From an uncultured Porphyromonadaceae bacterium (GTDB lineage: Bacteria; Bacteroidota; Bacteroidia; Bacteroidales; Muribaculaceae): a stretch of 7,232 nt of DNA. The stretch is from positions 1 through 7,232 of the forward strand of contig USKE01000113.1 in NCBI GenBank assembly GCA_900555165.1, in the 5' to 3' direction. A program made the translations under genes and the position numbers. The notes beneath the pieces were generated by a model that saw only the letters and a program-made list of their open reading frames with translations, had not been told where the DNA came from and searched no databases. Of this stretch, positions 1 through 7,232 are shown piece by piece. How positions within the stretch are numbered: position 1 is the first letter of the stretch; each line of letters opens with the position of its first letter.

Positions 1-498
1 AATTACCGCGCATACAACCCGTGCCGCGATGCCGCCTACATAGCGTCGCTTAACGGCCATGTCAACACCCTGCGTGGCGAACTCGCCACCACCGCCGCCG
101 CACTGGCCGCCGCTGAGGCCCAGCTCCCCTGCCCCGAGGCAAAAGCCGTGCCGTGCCCCGAATCCAAAGCTGCGCCGATGATGTCGACGGTACGATTCAC
201 CATCAATTCCGCAAAGATCTCTGACGAGGAGATGGTGAACGTGTTCAACACCGCCGAGTACCTGAAAGCCAATCCCGACGTGAAAGTGCTCATCAAGGGG
301 TATGCCGACAAAGACACCGGCTCTTCAGCCTACAACATGGCACTCTCGCAGCGTCGCGCACAGGCCGTGTATGACACCCTGACAAAAAACTACGGCATTG
401 ACGCCAGCCGCCTGGCCATCGACGCCGAGGGCTCTGACAGCCAGCCTTACACCACCAACAACTGGAACCGCATCGTCATCTTCGTGCCGGGCAACTGA
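1..498 (+). CDS. OmpA-family outer-membrane protein, C-terminal part (5' end outside window)
   Basis: The frame is open from base 1 to the TGA at 496-498 and gives 165 residues with no natural start, so the N-terminus lies upstream; the internal GTG at 148 and ATGs at 178-183 are not plausible starts because the upstream frame is coding in character. Residues 1-60 form a linker that starts NYRAYNPCRDAAY, then an Ala/Glu-rich probably helical stretch and a Cys-Pro-Glu rich spacer. From about residue 62 (STVRFTINSAKIS) to the end is an OmpA-like peptidoglycan-binding domain: GYADKDTGSSAYNMALSQRR matches the family's GxADxxG...N..LSxxRA motif, and the late NNWNRIVIF matches the conserved NR region. 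Such proteins normally sit in the outer membrane and bind peptidoglycan through this domain. The missing N-terminus probably carries a signal peptide and beta-barrel, but this cannot be seen. Family assignment is firm; the specific role is unknown. Confidence 0.9.
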   Translation, partial: NYRAYNPCRDAAYIASLNGHVNTLRGELATTAAALAAAEAQLPCPEAKAVPCPESKAAPMMSTVRFTINSAKISDEEMVNVFNTAEYLKANPDVKVLIKGYADKDTGSSAYNMALSQRRAQAVYDTLTKNYGIDASRLAIDAEGSDSQPYTTNNWNRIVIFVPGN

Positions 499-547
499 CA
501 CGTCACCTGACCCGCAACATCAATTTCTCAAAATGCCATAAACCGGA

Positions 548-581
548 AAGGTCCCTGTGTCGTGAATGACACGGGGACCTT
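548..581. terminator. Bidirectional hairpin between convergent genes
   Basis: Arms at 548-561 and 568-581 form a 14-base-pair stem with one G-U wobble around a 6-base loop (GTGAAT). It lies 50 bases after the OmpA-family stop and about 45 bases beyond the stop of the opposing barrel gene, where a shared terminator is expected. There is no long T tract on either strand (only TT on the + side and TTT on the - side), so the stem is clear but termination efficiency is uncertain. Confidence 0.65.
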
Positions 582-626
582 CATATGTCAGCAGACTGTA
601 TTTAACAGCCTGTCGTCGCGTCTGAA

Positions 627-1265
627 TCAGAACAGATAGGCGGCTGTGATGGTCCAGCAACGGTTCTTACCGTTGTAAAGGGCATTGTCGGCCGAGGCTG
701 CCTTGGTGATACCGATGCCGTATGAGGCGGCAAGCTGTACCTTCTCCACGAACTGCAGGCCGAAACCTACGTTCCAGGCAAAATCAAATTTCTTCTGGTT
801 CCAGGCGTTGTCGATATTCTGTTTCGAGAGCAGGAACGAGAAATCGGGGCCTGTAGTGACGAACGGAGTCACGATTTTACCCACCACAGGGATGTTGATG
901 CACCATTTGAAGTTGAGGGGGATGTCGATGTAGTCACGGTTGAACTTGGTCTCGGTCGTGGCGGTCTGTCCCGTGGCGTCAGTGGCGTCGCCTGAGGTTA
1001 CATATCCGATTGTGTTGCGGCGCACATAGAGCACCGAGAGATCTGCCCCCACACCGATGATAGGCACCGTGAACTGCCCCATGATACCACCGGTGAAACC
1101 GGCACGGTTGTCGGAATGCATTACATCTTCATTGAACTTGAGCTCATTGATAGCGACACCGGCCTTGATACCGAATTTGAAACCGGCACCCTGGGCCGCG
1201 GGGGCCACACTCATGGCCGAAATGGCAACTACCGCTGCCACAAGCACTTTTTTAAACAGTTTCAT
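627..1265 (-). CDS. Small outer-membrane beta-barrel protein (porin family)
   Basis: The product is 212 residues. Residues 1-26 look like a Sec signal peptide: MKLFKK, a hydrophobic core VLVAAVVAISAMSVA, then a cleavage region near APAAQG/A. The mature part alternates short amphipathic strands with Gly-rich turns (FKFGIKAGVAINELKF, GFTGGIMGQFTVPIIGVGADLSVLYVRR, YIDIPLNFKWCINI, VTPFVTTGPDFSFLL, FDFAWNVGFGLQF, VQLAASYGIGITKA) and ends in the aromatic ITAAYLF typical of proteins inserted by the Bam machinery. The YIDIPLNFKW and GPDFSFLL-like stretches match the OMP_b-brl_2 / porin-family barrels common in Bacteroidetes. An 8- to 10-strand barrel is inferred from length. The substrate, if any, is unknown. 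The start at 1263-1265 places the signal peptide correctly and follows a good promoter. The gene is convergent with the OmpA-family gene and divergent from the DUF59 gene. Confidence 0.87.
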   Translation of the reverse strand: MKLFKKVLVAAVVAISAMSVAPAAQGAGFKFGIKAGVAINELKFNEDVMHSDNRAGFTGGIMGQFTVPIIGVGADLSVLYVRRNTIGYVTSGDATDATGQTATTETKFNRDYIDIPLNFKWCINIPVVGKIVTPFVTTGPDFSFLLSKQNIDNAWNQKKFDFAWNVGFGLQFVEKVQLAASYGIGITKAASADNALYNGKNRCWTITAAYLF

Positions 1266-1344
1266 AGGATTGCTATGTTTAGTTATTGAGATTACTGGGG
1301 GTATAACTGACTGCCTGCGTTGACAGAGGTGTCACTTATTGCCA

Positions 1345-1376
1345 CAAAGGTAGGCTTTTTATGCCAAAAATTCCAA
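1345..1376 (-). promoter_or_regulatory. Bacteroidetes-type promoter for the beta-barrel gene
   Basis: Read on the minus strand, TTGG (1376-1373) is followed after 20 bases by TACCTTTG (1352-1345). This matches the Bacteroidetes primary sigma consensus, a TTG box about 19-21 bases before TAnnTTTG. Transcription would begin near 1338, giving a leader of roughly 70 bases before the start codon at 1265. Confidence 0.7.
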
Positions 1377-1393
1377 TAATTTGAAAAATTTCG

Positions 1394-1401
1394 TAACTTT
1401 G
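1394..1401 (+). promoter_or_regulatory. Bacteroidetes -7 box for the DUF59-lpxH unit
   Basis: TAACTTTG is a perfect match to TAnnTTTG and lies 15 bases before the ATG at 1417, implying a very short leader of under 10 bases. No good TTG box lies 19-21 bases upstream (that stretch reads ATTCC), so the -33 element is weak or absent. It lies 18 bases from the opposing barrel promoter, so the two polymerase sites would overlap. Confidence 0.55.
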
Positions 1402-1416
1402 AACAAATAAATCAAT

Positions 1417-1737
1417 ATGGATCAGACACAGCACCTTGCCCTTGAAGAGAAAATCGTCGACATGCTGAAGACGGTTTTCGACCCTGAAATCCCGGTCGAC
1501 ATCTACAATCTCGGCCTGGTTTACCGCATTGACCTTACCGACGACGGCGACCTTACCGTCGACATGACCATGACCGCCCCGTCATGCCCCATGGCCGATT
1601 TCATCATGGAGGACACCCGACAGAAACTCGAATCAATCGAGGGCATAAAGTCAGTGACCATCAACCTTGTGTTCGAGCCTGAATGGACCAAAGACATGAT
1701 GTCTGAAGAAGCCAAGCTTGAACTCGGGTTTCTCTAA
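1417..1737 (+). CDS. DUF59/MIP18-family (SufT-like) iron-sulfur assembly protein
   Basis: This is a complete 106-residue, single-domain protein. The family signature is clear: FDPEIPVDIYNLGLVY at residues 21-36, then a strand-rich core DLTVDMTMTAPSCPM with the conserved Cys57, then a C-terminal V-F-EPEWTKDMM stretch. DUF59 proteins (bacterial SufT, PaaD; eukaryotic MIP18/CIA2) take part in maturing Fe-S proteins, with the conserved Cys probably contacting the cluster or partner. In Bacteroidetes such short stand-alone forms are usually annotated as SUF-system assembly proteins. No suf genes are adjacent here, so that link comes from the family and not from context. The downstream lpxH-like gene starts 29 bases after the stop, suggesting co-transcription from the promoter at 1394. 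The start at 1417 is the first ATG after that promoter and gives the usual family length. Confidence 0.9.
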   Translation: MDQTQHLALEEKIVDMLKTVFDPEIPVDIYNLGLVYRIDLTDDGDLTVDMTMTAPSCPMADFIMEDTRQKLESIEGIKSVTINLVFEPEWTKDMMSEEAKLELGFL

Positions 1738-1766
1738 ACCGGCGCCAATACTCCTTATTATAAATA

Positions 1767-2528
1767 ATGGACCAGCAGAAAAAACCGGTATATTTCATCT
1801 CAGACATGCACCTGGGAGCACGCTATCTGCAGCCGGCCCGGGAATACGAGGCGCGCGTGGTCAGGTTTCTCGACTCGATTGCGGGCAAAGCCTCAGAACT
1901 CATCATGCTCGGCGATGTGCTCGACTACTGGTATGAATACCGCACAGTGGCTCCGCGCGGGCATCTGCGCTTTTTCGGAGCGCTGGCACGTGTGGCCGAC
2001 AGCGGAGTGCGCGTCACCTGGTTCCGTGGCAACCACGACATATGGCTGTTCGACTATCTGCGCGACGAGATTGGTATAACCATCGAAGACGGCACCGTGC
2101 TGCGCGAGATCTTGGGGCGCAGGTTCATGCTGGCGCACGGTGATGGCGTCGGGAAAACCGGGGCTGGTTTCAGGTTCATCCGCGCCATGTTCCGCAACCG
2201 GTTCCTGCAGGTGCTTTATTCGGGCATCCACCCGCGGTGGACCATACCGTTCGCCCACCGGTGGTCGGCATCGTCACGCGACTTCCAGAAATATGAGGAA
2301 CCGGTCTTTGACCCCGCCACCGACCCCCTGCTGGCCTACTGCCGCCGGTACGACGCCGAGCATCCGGGCGAGGTCGACTATTTCATTTTCGGGCACCGCC
2401 ATGTCATGGCCGACGAGCCTGTAAACGCATCGGGCGCACGCATGATAATACTCGGCGACTGGATTACACATTTTTCATACGGGGTTTTCGACGGCAACAG
2501 TTTTTCACTTGAGGTTTTTGACCGTTAA
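1767..2528 (+). CDS. lpxH: UDP-2,3-diacylglucosamine diphosphatase-like metallophosphoesterase (LpxH family)
   Basis: The 253-residue product has the complete calcineurin-like metallophosphoesterase motif set in order: SDMHLG (Asp13, His15), GDVLDYW (Asp50, Asp53), GNHD (Asn89, His90, Asp91), AHGDG (His124) and GHRH (His210, His212). The DxHLG start, GDxxDYW and the insertion between HGD and GHRH (about residues 128-205) fit the LpxH/LpxH2 group, which removes UMP from UDP-2,3-diacylglucosamine to give lipid X in lipid A synthesis at the inner membrane face. The size is close to E. coli LpxH (240 residues). The nearest alternative is another UDP-sugar pyrophosphohydrolase-type metallophosphatase of the same superfamily. 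The ATG at 1767 places SDMHLG at the usual distance from the N-terminus. It probably forms a two-gene unit with the DUF59 gene, although no functional link between the two is evident. Confidence 0.87.
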   Translation: MDQQKKPVYFISDMHLGARYLQPAREYEARVVRFLDSIAGKASELIMLGDVLDYWYEYRTVAPRGHLRFFGALARVADSGVRVTWFRGNHDIWLFDYLRDEIGITIEDGTVLREILGRRFMLAHGDGVGKTGAGFRFIRAMFRNRFLQVLYSGIHPRWTIPFAHRWSASSRDFQKYEEPVFDPATDPLLAYCRRYDAEHPGEVDYFIFGHRHVMADEPVNASGARMIILGDWITHFSYGVFDGNSFSLEVFDR

Positions 2529-2572
2529 ATGGCAAATAGTAAGCCGAGATATTTGATTTAACTATTTTTAAC

Positions 2573-2600
2573 AATAAATCGCCTCAATTGGGGATTTATT
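2573..2600 (+). terminator. Possible terminator hairpin after lpxH
   Basis: AATAAATC (2573-2580) pairs perfectly with GATTTATT (2593-2600). Two further G-C pairs form beyond one mismatch, closing on a loop of about 6 bases. It lies 45 bases after the lpxH stop. The stem is AT-rich and there is no clean T run after it, so the call is weak. The rest of 2601-2690 is AT-rich with a tandem 10-base near-repeat (CATCATACAG, CATCATACAC at 2621-2640) and a short GGCC/GGCC hairpin (2652-2663); no function is seen for either. Confidence 0.35.
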
Positions 2601-2694
2601 CACATCTATTTATCAACCAACATCATACAGCATCATACACCCGCGCTGAGGGGCCGTTCGGCCGATAAACTATGCCGTAAAACATATAAAAATA

Positions 2695-2726
2695 TTTTGT
2701 GGGCGAGGCTTTTATGTCGACCTTTG
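2695..2726 (+). promoter_or_regulatory. Bacteroidetes-type promoter upstream of a short terminated transcript
   Basis: TTTTG (2695-2699) is followed after 19 bases by GACCTTTG (2719-2726), then CATC. The box differs from TAnnTTTG only at its first base, and the spacing is ideal. The start of transcription would be near 2731-2734. No protein gene follows; a strong terminator appears about 50 bases later. Confidence 0.6.
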
Positions 2727-2730
2727 CATC

Positions 2731-2816
2731 ACAAACCTAAAACAATCTTTTTTACCTTAGAAATTGTACCTATTGGAAACCAATAAAAAGGCGCTTAGTG
2801 ATAAGCGCCTTTTTAT
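2731..2816 (+). ncRNA. Candidate small RNA (promoter and perfect terminator, no gene)
   Basis: Between the promoter at 2695-2726 and the terminator at 2783-2816 lie about 85 bases with no credible coding frame. The sequence contains an A/C-rich 5' part (2731-2745), a run of six T (2748-2753) and a small hairpin TATTGG-AAA-CCAATA (2771-2785). The 3' arm of that hairpin shares three bases with the terminator stem, so the two structures compete at their junction. It could be a free-standing sRNA, or the attenuated leader of a gene since lost; no gene begins downstream for 850 bases. I do not recognise a known RNA family. Boundaries are inferred from the promoter and terminator. Confidence 0.42.
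2783..2816 (+). terminator. Strong intrinsic terminator
   Basis: A perfect 15-base inverted repeat (2783-2797 and 2802-2816) encloses a four-base loop GTGA, a GNRA-type tetraloop. The stem has a G/C core (GGCGC/GCGCC) and the 3' arm ends in five T residues, mirrored by five A residues in the 5' arm, so it could stop transcription from either strand. It is the best terminator in the window. Confidence 0.8.
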
Positions 2817-2874
2817 ATTTCATCACATCGGATTTATATTTTATCACATCCGATTTATATTTTATTATCAAAGG
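2812..2874 (+). repeat. Three tandem copies of a 21-base AT-rich repeat
   Basis: Units start at 2812, 2833 and 2854, each opening with TTTATATTT. Copies 1 and 2 differ at two bases (TTTCATCACATCGGA against TTTTATCACATCCGA), and copy 3 degenerates after about 12 bases. The first copy begins inside the T run of the terminator. Since 21 is a multiple of 3, the array reads as a false 7-residue peptide repeat, but the frame runs through the terminator and is not thought to be coding. No regulator site is recognised. Confidence 0.7.
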
Positions 2875-2954
2875 CCATTACTATCCCCACCGGGCACATA
2901 CCTTACATCAACCATCATAGAAAGGGGGCTTAAAAATACAGGTATTCATTGTAG

Positions 2955-2974
2955 GGTCGCTACATGTAGCGACC
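2955..2974. repeat. Perfect 20-base palindrome, copy 1
   Basis: GGTCGCTACATGTAGCGACC equals its own reverse complement. An identical copy lies at 3015-3034, and a half-site (TGTAGCGACC) at 3368-3377 belongs to the opposite arm of the large inverted repeat. It could form a hairpin or bind a dimeric protein; neither is shown. Confidence 0.85.
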
Positions 2975-3014
2975 GCAACCAGTTGACAATCAACAATCCG
3001 CCAATCGTTCTGGC

Positions 3015-3034
3015 GGTCGCTACATGTAGCGACC
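3015..3034. repeat. Perfect 20-base palindrome, copy 2
   Basis: This is identical to the palindrome at 2955-2974. Between the two copies lies a further hairpin, CCGCCA (2998-3003) with TGGCGG (3011-3016), whose 3' arm overlaps the start of this copy. The pair brackets the segment that is missing from the right arm of the large inverted repeat. Confidence 0.85.
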
Positions 3035-3059
3035 CAATGCTATTAACTTAAGGCGCAGT

Positions 3060-3081
3060 GGCGTCCGCAGGACGCCGATTT
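3060..3081. repeat. Small palindromic unit GGCGTCC-n3-GGACGCC-GATTT, one of four
   Basis: A 7-base-pair stem with loop GCA is followed by GATTT. The same unit recurs at 3151-3172 (loop GGA) and, inverted and slightly diverged, at 3230-3251 and 3321-3342. In each arm one unit lies on either side of the conserved GC-rich segment. This modular form resembles repetitive extragenic palindromes. Confidence 0.75.
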
Positions 3082-3128
3082 CTTCATAACCGGGTACGCC
3101 GTAGCCCGCAGGGCGGAGGTGTGCCCGG
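3077..3128 (+). repeat. Left half of a perfect 52-base inverted repeat
   Basis: This segment is an exact reverse complement of 3274-3325. It is GC-rich, contains the short dyad GCCCGCAGGGC (3104-3114) and is the best conserved part of the whole element, while the sequence around it has drifted. That pattern suggests either recent homogenisation between arms or selection on this core. Confidence 0.85.
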
Positions 3129-3273
3129 ATTTGAATCCCGACTGCACAAGGGCGTCCGGAGGACGCCGATTTACACATGATTATCTCAGAAACTGCAGTC
3201 ACTGACAGAGATATGTTGAAAATATATGTAAATCGGCGTCCTCCAGACGCCCCTCCCTTTGTGGAAACCATAA

Positions 3274-3325
3274 CCGGGCACACCTCCGCCCTGCGGGCTA
3301 CGGCGTACCCGGTTATGAAGAAATC
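3274..3325 (-). repeat. Right half of the perfect 52-base inverted repeat
   Basis: This is the exact reverse complement of 3077-3128. Together the halves could form a 52-base-pair stem enclosing 145 bases, which themselves hold the 18-base inner inverted pair. Confidence 0.85.
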
Positions 3326-3393
3326 AGCGTCTTTCAGACGCCCATATCTGTTAAGTAAATAGCATTGTGTAGCGACCCTACAATGGATACCTG

Positions 3394-3530
3394 CGCATTA
3401 CGCATATCTTCGCGCTTTTATTTCTCGGATATTATACCGGACAACAATACTTAAAAATATATGCTAAATGGCCAATCAATATAACTTCATGTTAAAAACT
3501 CATATAACGGTTATAAAACAGGCCGGAGAG
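3394..3530. other. AT-rich intergenic stretch without recognised genes
   Basis: This stretch separates the large inverted repeat from the hut promoter. No coding frame, RNA gene or strong hairpin is seen. The only notable item is CTTAAAAATA at 3450-3459, which repeats the 10 bases at 2929-2938 that lie directly beside the left end of the inverted repeat. Confidence 0.4.
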
Positions 3531-3563
3531 TTGTATTTCGTGACAAAGTTTTTATTAAATTTG
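3531..3563 (+). promoter_or_regulatory. Bacteroidetes-type promoter for the hut operon
   Basis: TAAATTTG (3556-3563) is a full match to TAnnTTTG. TTG at 3531-3533 lies 22 bases upstream, at the long end of the usual spacing. Transcription would start near 3568-3571 and give a leader of about 105 bases before the ATG at 3675. Confidence 0.6.
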
Positions 3564-3570
3564 CGGGTAT

Positions 3571-3674
3571 GAATCCCGAGGTGCGGCAACCTGACCGGGC
3601 AACGGCCCACTATTGGCGCACCAAGGCATATAACCTAAACAAATTAGTGGGTATAAAATTCAAAACTCACCGCC
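3571..3674 (+). promoter_or_regulatory. Structured 5' leader of the hut operon, function unknown
   Basis: The leader can fold in competing ways: CCCG/CGGG (3575-3578 with 3596-3599) stacked on AGGT/ACCT (3579-3582 with 3589-3592), or a longer-range GGTGCG/CGCACC (3580-3585 with 3617-3622) enclosing GGGC/GCCC (3597-3600 with 3605-3608). No known riboswitch is recognised, and short GC-rich pairings can arise by chance. Regulation by a histidine- or urocanate-linked signal would be a guess. Confidence 0.3.
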
Positions 3675-5391
3675 ATGCAAAAGCAAATCATCGAGTGTGT
3701 GCCTAACTTCAGCGAAGGGCGCGACAAAAATGTAATCAAGGCCATTACAGATGCCATCGAAAAGGCCGCGGCGTCCGACGGCACAAAGGTCAAACTGCTT
3801 GACGTCGACCCCGGCGAGGCCACAAACCGCACCGTAGTGACATTTGTCGGCGAGCCTGCCGCTGTGGTCGAGGCCGCATTCCAGGGCATCCGCAAAGCCG
3901 CCGAACTGATTGACATGCGTCAGCATCACGGCGCGCACCCGCGCCAGGGAGCCACAGATGTGTGCCCCCTCATACCCGTGAGCGGCATCACCCTCGTAGA
4001 GTGCGCCGAACTCTCGCGCCGTCTTGCCGAACGCGTGGCCACCGAACTTGGCGTGCCCGTCTTTTGCTCCGAGGCAGCCGCATTCACCCCTGAAAGGAAA
4101 AACCTGGCCGTGTGCCGCCGCGGCGAATACGAGGCGCTGCCCGAAAAGATGGCCTCTGAGAACGAGGCACCCGATTTCGGCGACCGCCCCTTTGACGAGG
4201 ATGCCGCCCGCACCGGCGCCACAACCATCGGCGCACGCGATTTCCTCATAGCCGTGAACTTCAACCTCAACACCACCTCGACCCGCCGCGCCAACGCCAT
4301 CGCCTTCGACGTGGGCGAGAAAGGGCGCCCCAAACGCGAGGGGGGCAAGCCAAACGGCAAGCCGCTGAAAGATGAAAACGGCAAGACCATAATGATTCCC
4401 GGCACACTCAAAGGCACCAAGGCAATCGGCTGGTATATCGACGAATACGGTATAGCGCAGGTGTCGATGAACATCACCGACATGAACACGACGCCGCTGC
4501 ACGTTGCTTTTGACGAAGTGACACGCGCCGCCGCCGCACGCGGCATCCGCGTAACCGGTACTGAAATCGTGGGCCTGATACCCAAACGCGCGCTTGTTGA
4601 GGCCGGCCGCTATTTCCTGCACAAGCAGCAGAGGTCGACCGGTCTGCCCGAATCAGCCATAATCGACATGGCCGTGCGCTCTATGGGTCTGAGCGAACTC
4701 CGCCCCTTCGTGCCCGAGGAAAAAGTGATTGAATATCTGCTTGACGCCGACAAGAAGTCTGAGAAACGGCTCACCGACATGACGCTCACCGCGTTCGCCG
4801 ACGAAACGGCATCAGAGTCGCCCGCACCGGGCGGAGGCTCGATAGCCGCCTACATGGGCGCGCTCGGCGCCGCGCTCGGCACCATGGTTGCCAACCTGTC
4901 GGCCCACAAGGCCGGATGGGACGAGCGCTGGGAACAGTTCTCGAACTACGCCGACGGAGGCCGCATGCTCGTTGACCGTCTCGTTGAGCTTGTCGACGAA
5001 GACACTGCCGCCTTCAACCGCATAATGGCCGCACTCGGCATGCCCAAGTCGACCCCCGAAGAGAAAGCTGCCCGCAACGAGGCCCTGCAGGCCGCCACGC
5101 TATATGCAACCGAGGTGCCCCTGCGCACCATGAAGACCGCCTACGAGGCCTTCGAACTGCTTGAGGCCATGGCCAACGAGGGTAACCCCGCATCGGTGAG
5201 CGATGCAGGCGTGGGCGCGCTTGCCGCGCGTGCCGCCGTGATGGGCGCCCAGCTCAATGTGAAGATCAACGCCGCCGGTCTGGAAGACCGCACACGCGCC
5301 GAGGCCCTCTGCGATGAGGCCGACGAGATCGCCACACTGGCCAATCTGCGCGAGCAGGAAATACTCACCATTGTAAATTCCATCATCAACA

Positions 5392-5399
<8 letters not shown>
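3675..5399 (+). CDS. ftcD: Bifunctional glutamate formimidoyltransferase / formimidoyltetrahydrofolate cyclodeaminase
   Basis: The complete 574-residue product has the fused domain order of animal FTCD (about 540 residues). Residues 1-180 are the formimidoyltransferase N-domain, with CVPNFSEGR at 8-16 and HHGAHPRQGATDVCPLIP from 84, which holds the catalytic-type His88. Residues 181 to about 330 are the transferase C-domain (DFLIAVNFNLNT, GWYIDEYGIAQVSMNITD, EIVGLIP). From about 365 to the end is the cyclodeaminase domain, with the glycine-rich SPAPGGGSIAA (PGGGS at 385-389) and DEDTAAFNRIMAALGMP. The enzyme moves the formimino group of N-formimidoylglutamate to tetrahydrofolate, then releases ammonia to give 5,10-methenyl-THF, the last step of folate-dependent histidine breakdown. 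It is cytosolic. The start follows a promoter and leader, and CVPNFSEG is at the expected distance. Its end overlaps hutU by 8 bases, so translational coupling is likely. A 320-residue open frame on the opposite strand is a GC-bias artefact. Confidence 0.95.

Positions 5400-7232
<1,833 letters not shown>

Larger units (their letters stand above)
2939..3393. repeat. 455-base imperfect inverted repeat made of nested palindromes (MITE/REP-like)
   Basis: The ends are inverted copies: 25 of 26 bases at 2939-2964 match the reverse complement of 3368-3393. Moving inward, a 17-base stretch with one mismatch follows (left from about 3035, right to about 3367). Then comes a perfect 52-base inverted pair (3077-3128 with 3274-3325) and a perfect 18-base inner pair (3158-3175 with 3227-3244), leaving a central loop of about 50 bases. 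The left arm carries about 70 extra bases with no partner on the right. No transposase or other coding frame is convincing inside. The form suits a non-autonomous mobile element or a REP-type composite; its name is not known to me. Confidence 0.75.

Noticed and set aside
36..317. 93-residue open frame on the minus strand opposite the OmpA-family gene
   Set aside because: It lies opposite a recognisable OmpA domain, and its Ser/Ala-rich sequence is a typical shadow of GC-rich coding DNA.
2764..3051. 95-residue open frame on the + strand
   Set aside because: It has a TTG start, runs through a strong terminator, the 21-base tandem array and both palindromes, and its peptide simply reflects those repeats.
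3121..3150. tRNA-like T-arm resemblance (ATTTGAATCCCG)
   Set aside because: No acceptor, anticodon or D-arm can be placed around it; it is a local dyad in the repeat element.
3020..3362. Open frames of 61 and 87 residues inside the large inverted repeat
   Set aside because: They are formed by the palindromic repeat sequence and share no features with transposases or other proteins.
2955..3377. CRISPR-like array, because of repeated 20-base palindromes
   Set aside because: There are only two full copies plus a half copy, spacing is irregular, the repeats are fully self-complementary, and no cas genes are nearby.
3569..3706. 45-codon open frame from ATG at 3569 overlapping the start of ftcD
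   Set aside because: Its ATG lies at the predicted transcription start, leaving no leader, and the peptide is unlike any leader peptide; it has no run of histidine codons expected of a his-type attenuator.
3660..4622. 320-residue open frame on the minus strand
   Set aside because: It lies opposite the well-supported ftcD gene and is rich in Gly, Ala, His and Val, as expected from the reverse complement of GC-rich codons. It has no recognisable domain.

Overview
The window looks like Bacteroidales DNA, most likely from a high-GC gut member such as Muribaculaceae. The genus is an inference from style, not a database match. Evidence for the order is the set of proteins (OmpA-like and porin-family outer-membrane proteins, a SufT-like DUF59 protein, an LpxH-type hydrolase, a fused formimidoyltransferase-cyclodeaminase and a long-type urocanate hydratase) together with several promoters of the Bacteroidetes form (TTG, about 19-22 bases, TAnnTTTG).

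Layout. Positions 1-498 hold the 3' part of an OmpA-family gene (+). It converges, across a hairpin terminator at 548-581, on a small outer-membrane beta-barrel gene (627-1265, -). Promoters for the barrel gene and for the next unit lie back to back at 1345-1401. The next unit (+) is a DUF59/SufT-like Fe-S assembly gene (1417-1737) followed 29 bases later by an lpxH-like gene (1767-2528).

Positions 2529-3674 contain no convincing protein gene but are full of structure. There is a promoter plus perfect-stem terminator that bracket about 90 bases (candidate small RNA, 2731-2816), a 21-base tandem repeat (2812-2874), a 455-base imperfect inverted repeat built from smaller palindromes (2939-3393, including a perfect 52-base inverted pair), and the promoter and leader of the following operon.

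Positions 3675 onward begin a histidine-utilisation (hut) operon. The fused formimidoyltransferase-cyclodeaminase gene (3675-5399) overlaps hutU (5392 onward) by 8 bases. HutU converts urocanate to imidazolonepropionate; after HutI (not in the window) makes N-formimidoylglutamate, the fused enzyme moves the one-carbon unit to tetrahydrofolate and leaves glutamate.

The most striking point is at about 6757-6785. The hutU reading frame changes, without a stop or frameshift, into the C-terminal half of a sugar ABC-transporter ATPase (RbsA/MglA type). Codon use changes at the same place to a pattern unlike the rest of the window. The junction sits where both families have a similar short 'DL-x-x-TDR' or 'EVTDRI' stretch, only about 450 bases from the window end. 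The most economical reading is a chimeric assembly join between two genomes. A real gene fusion cannot be excluded from sequence alone.
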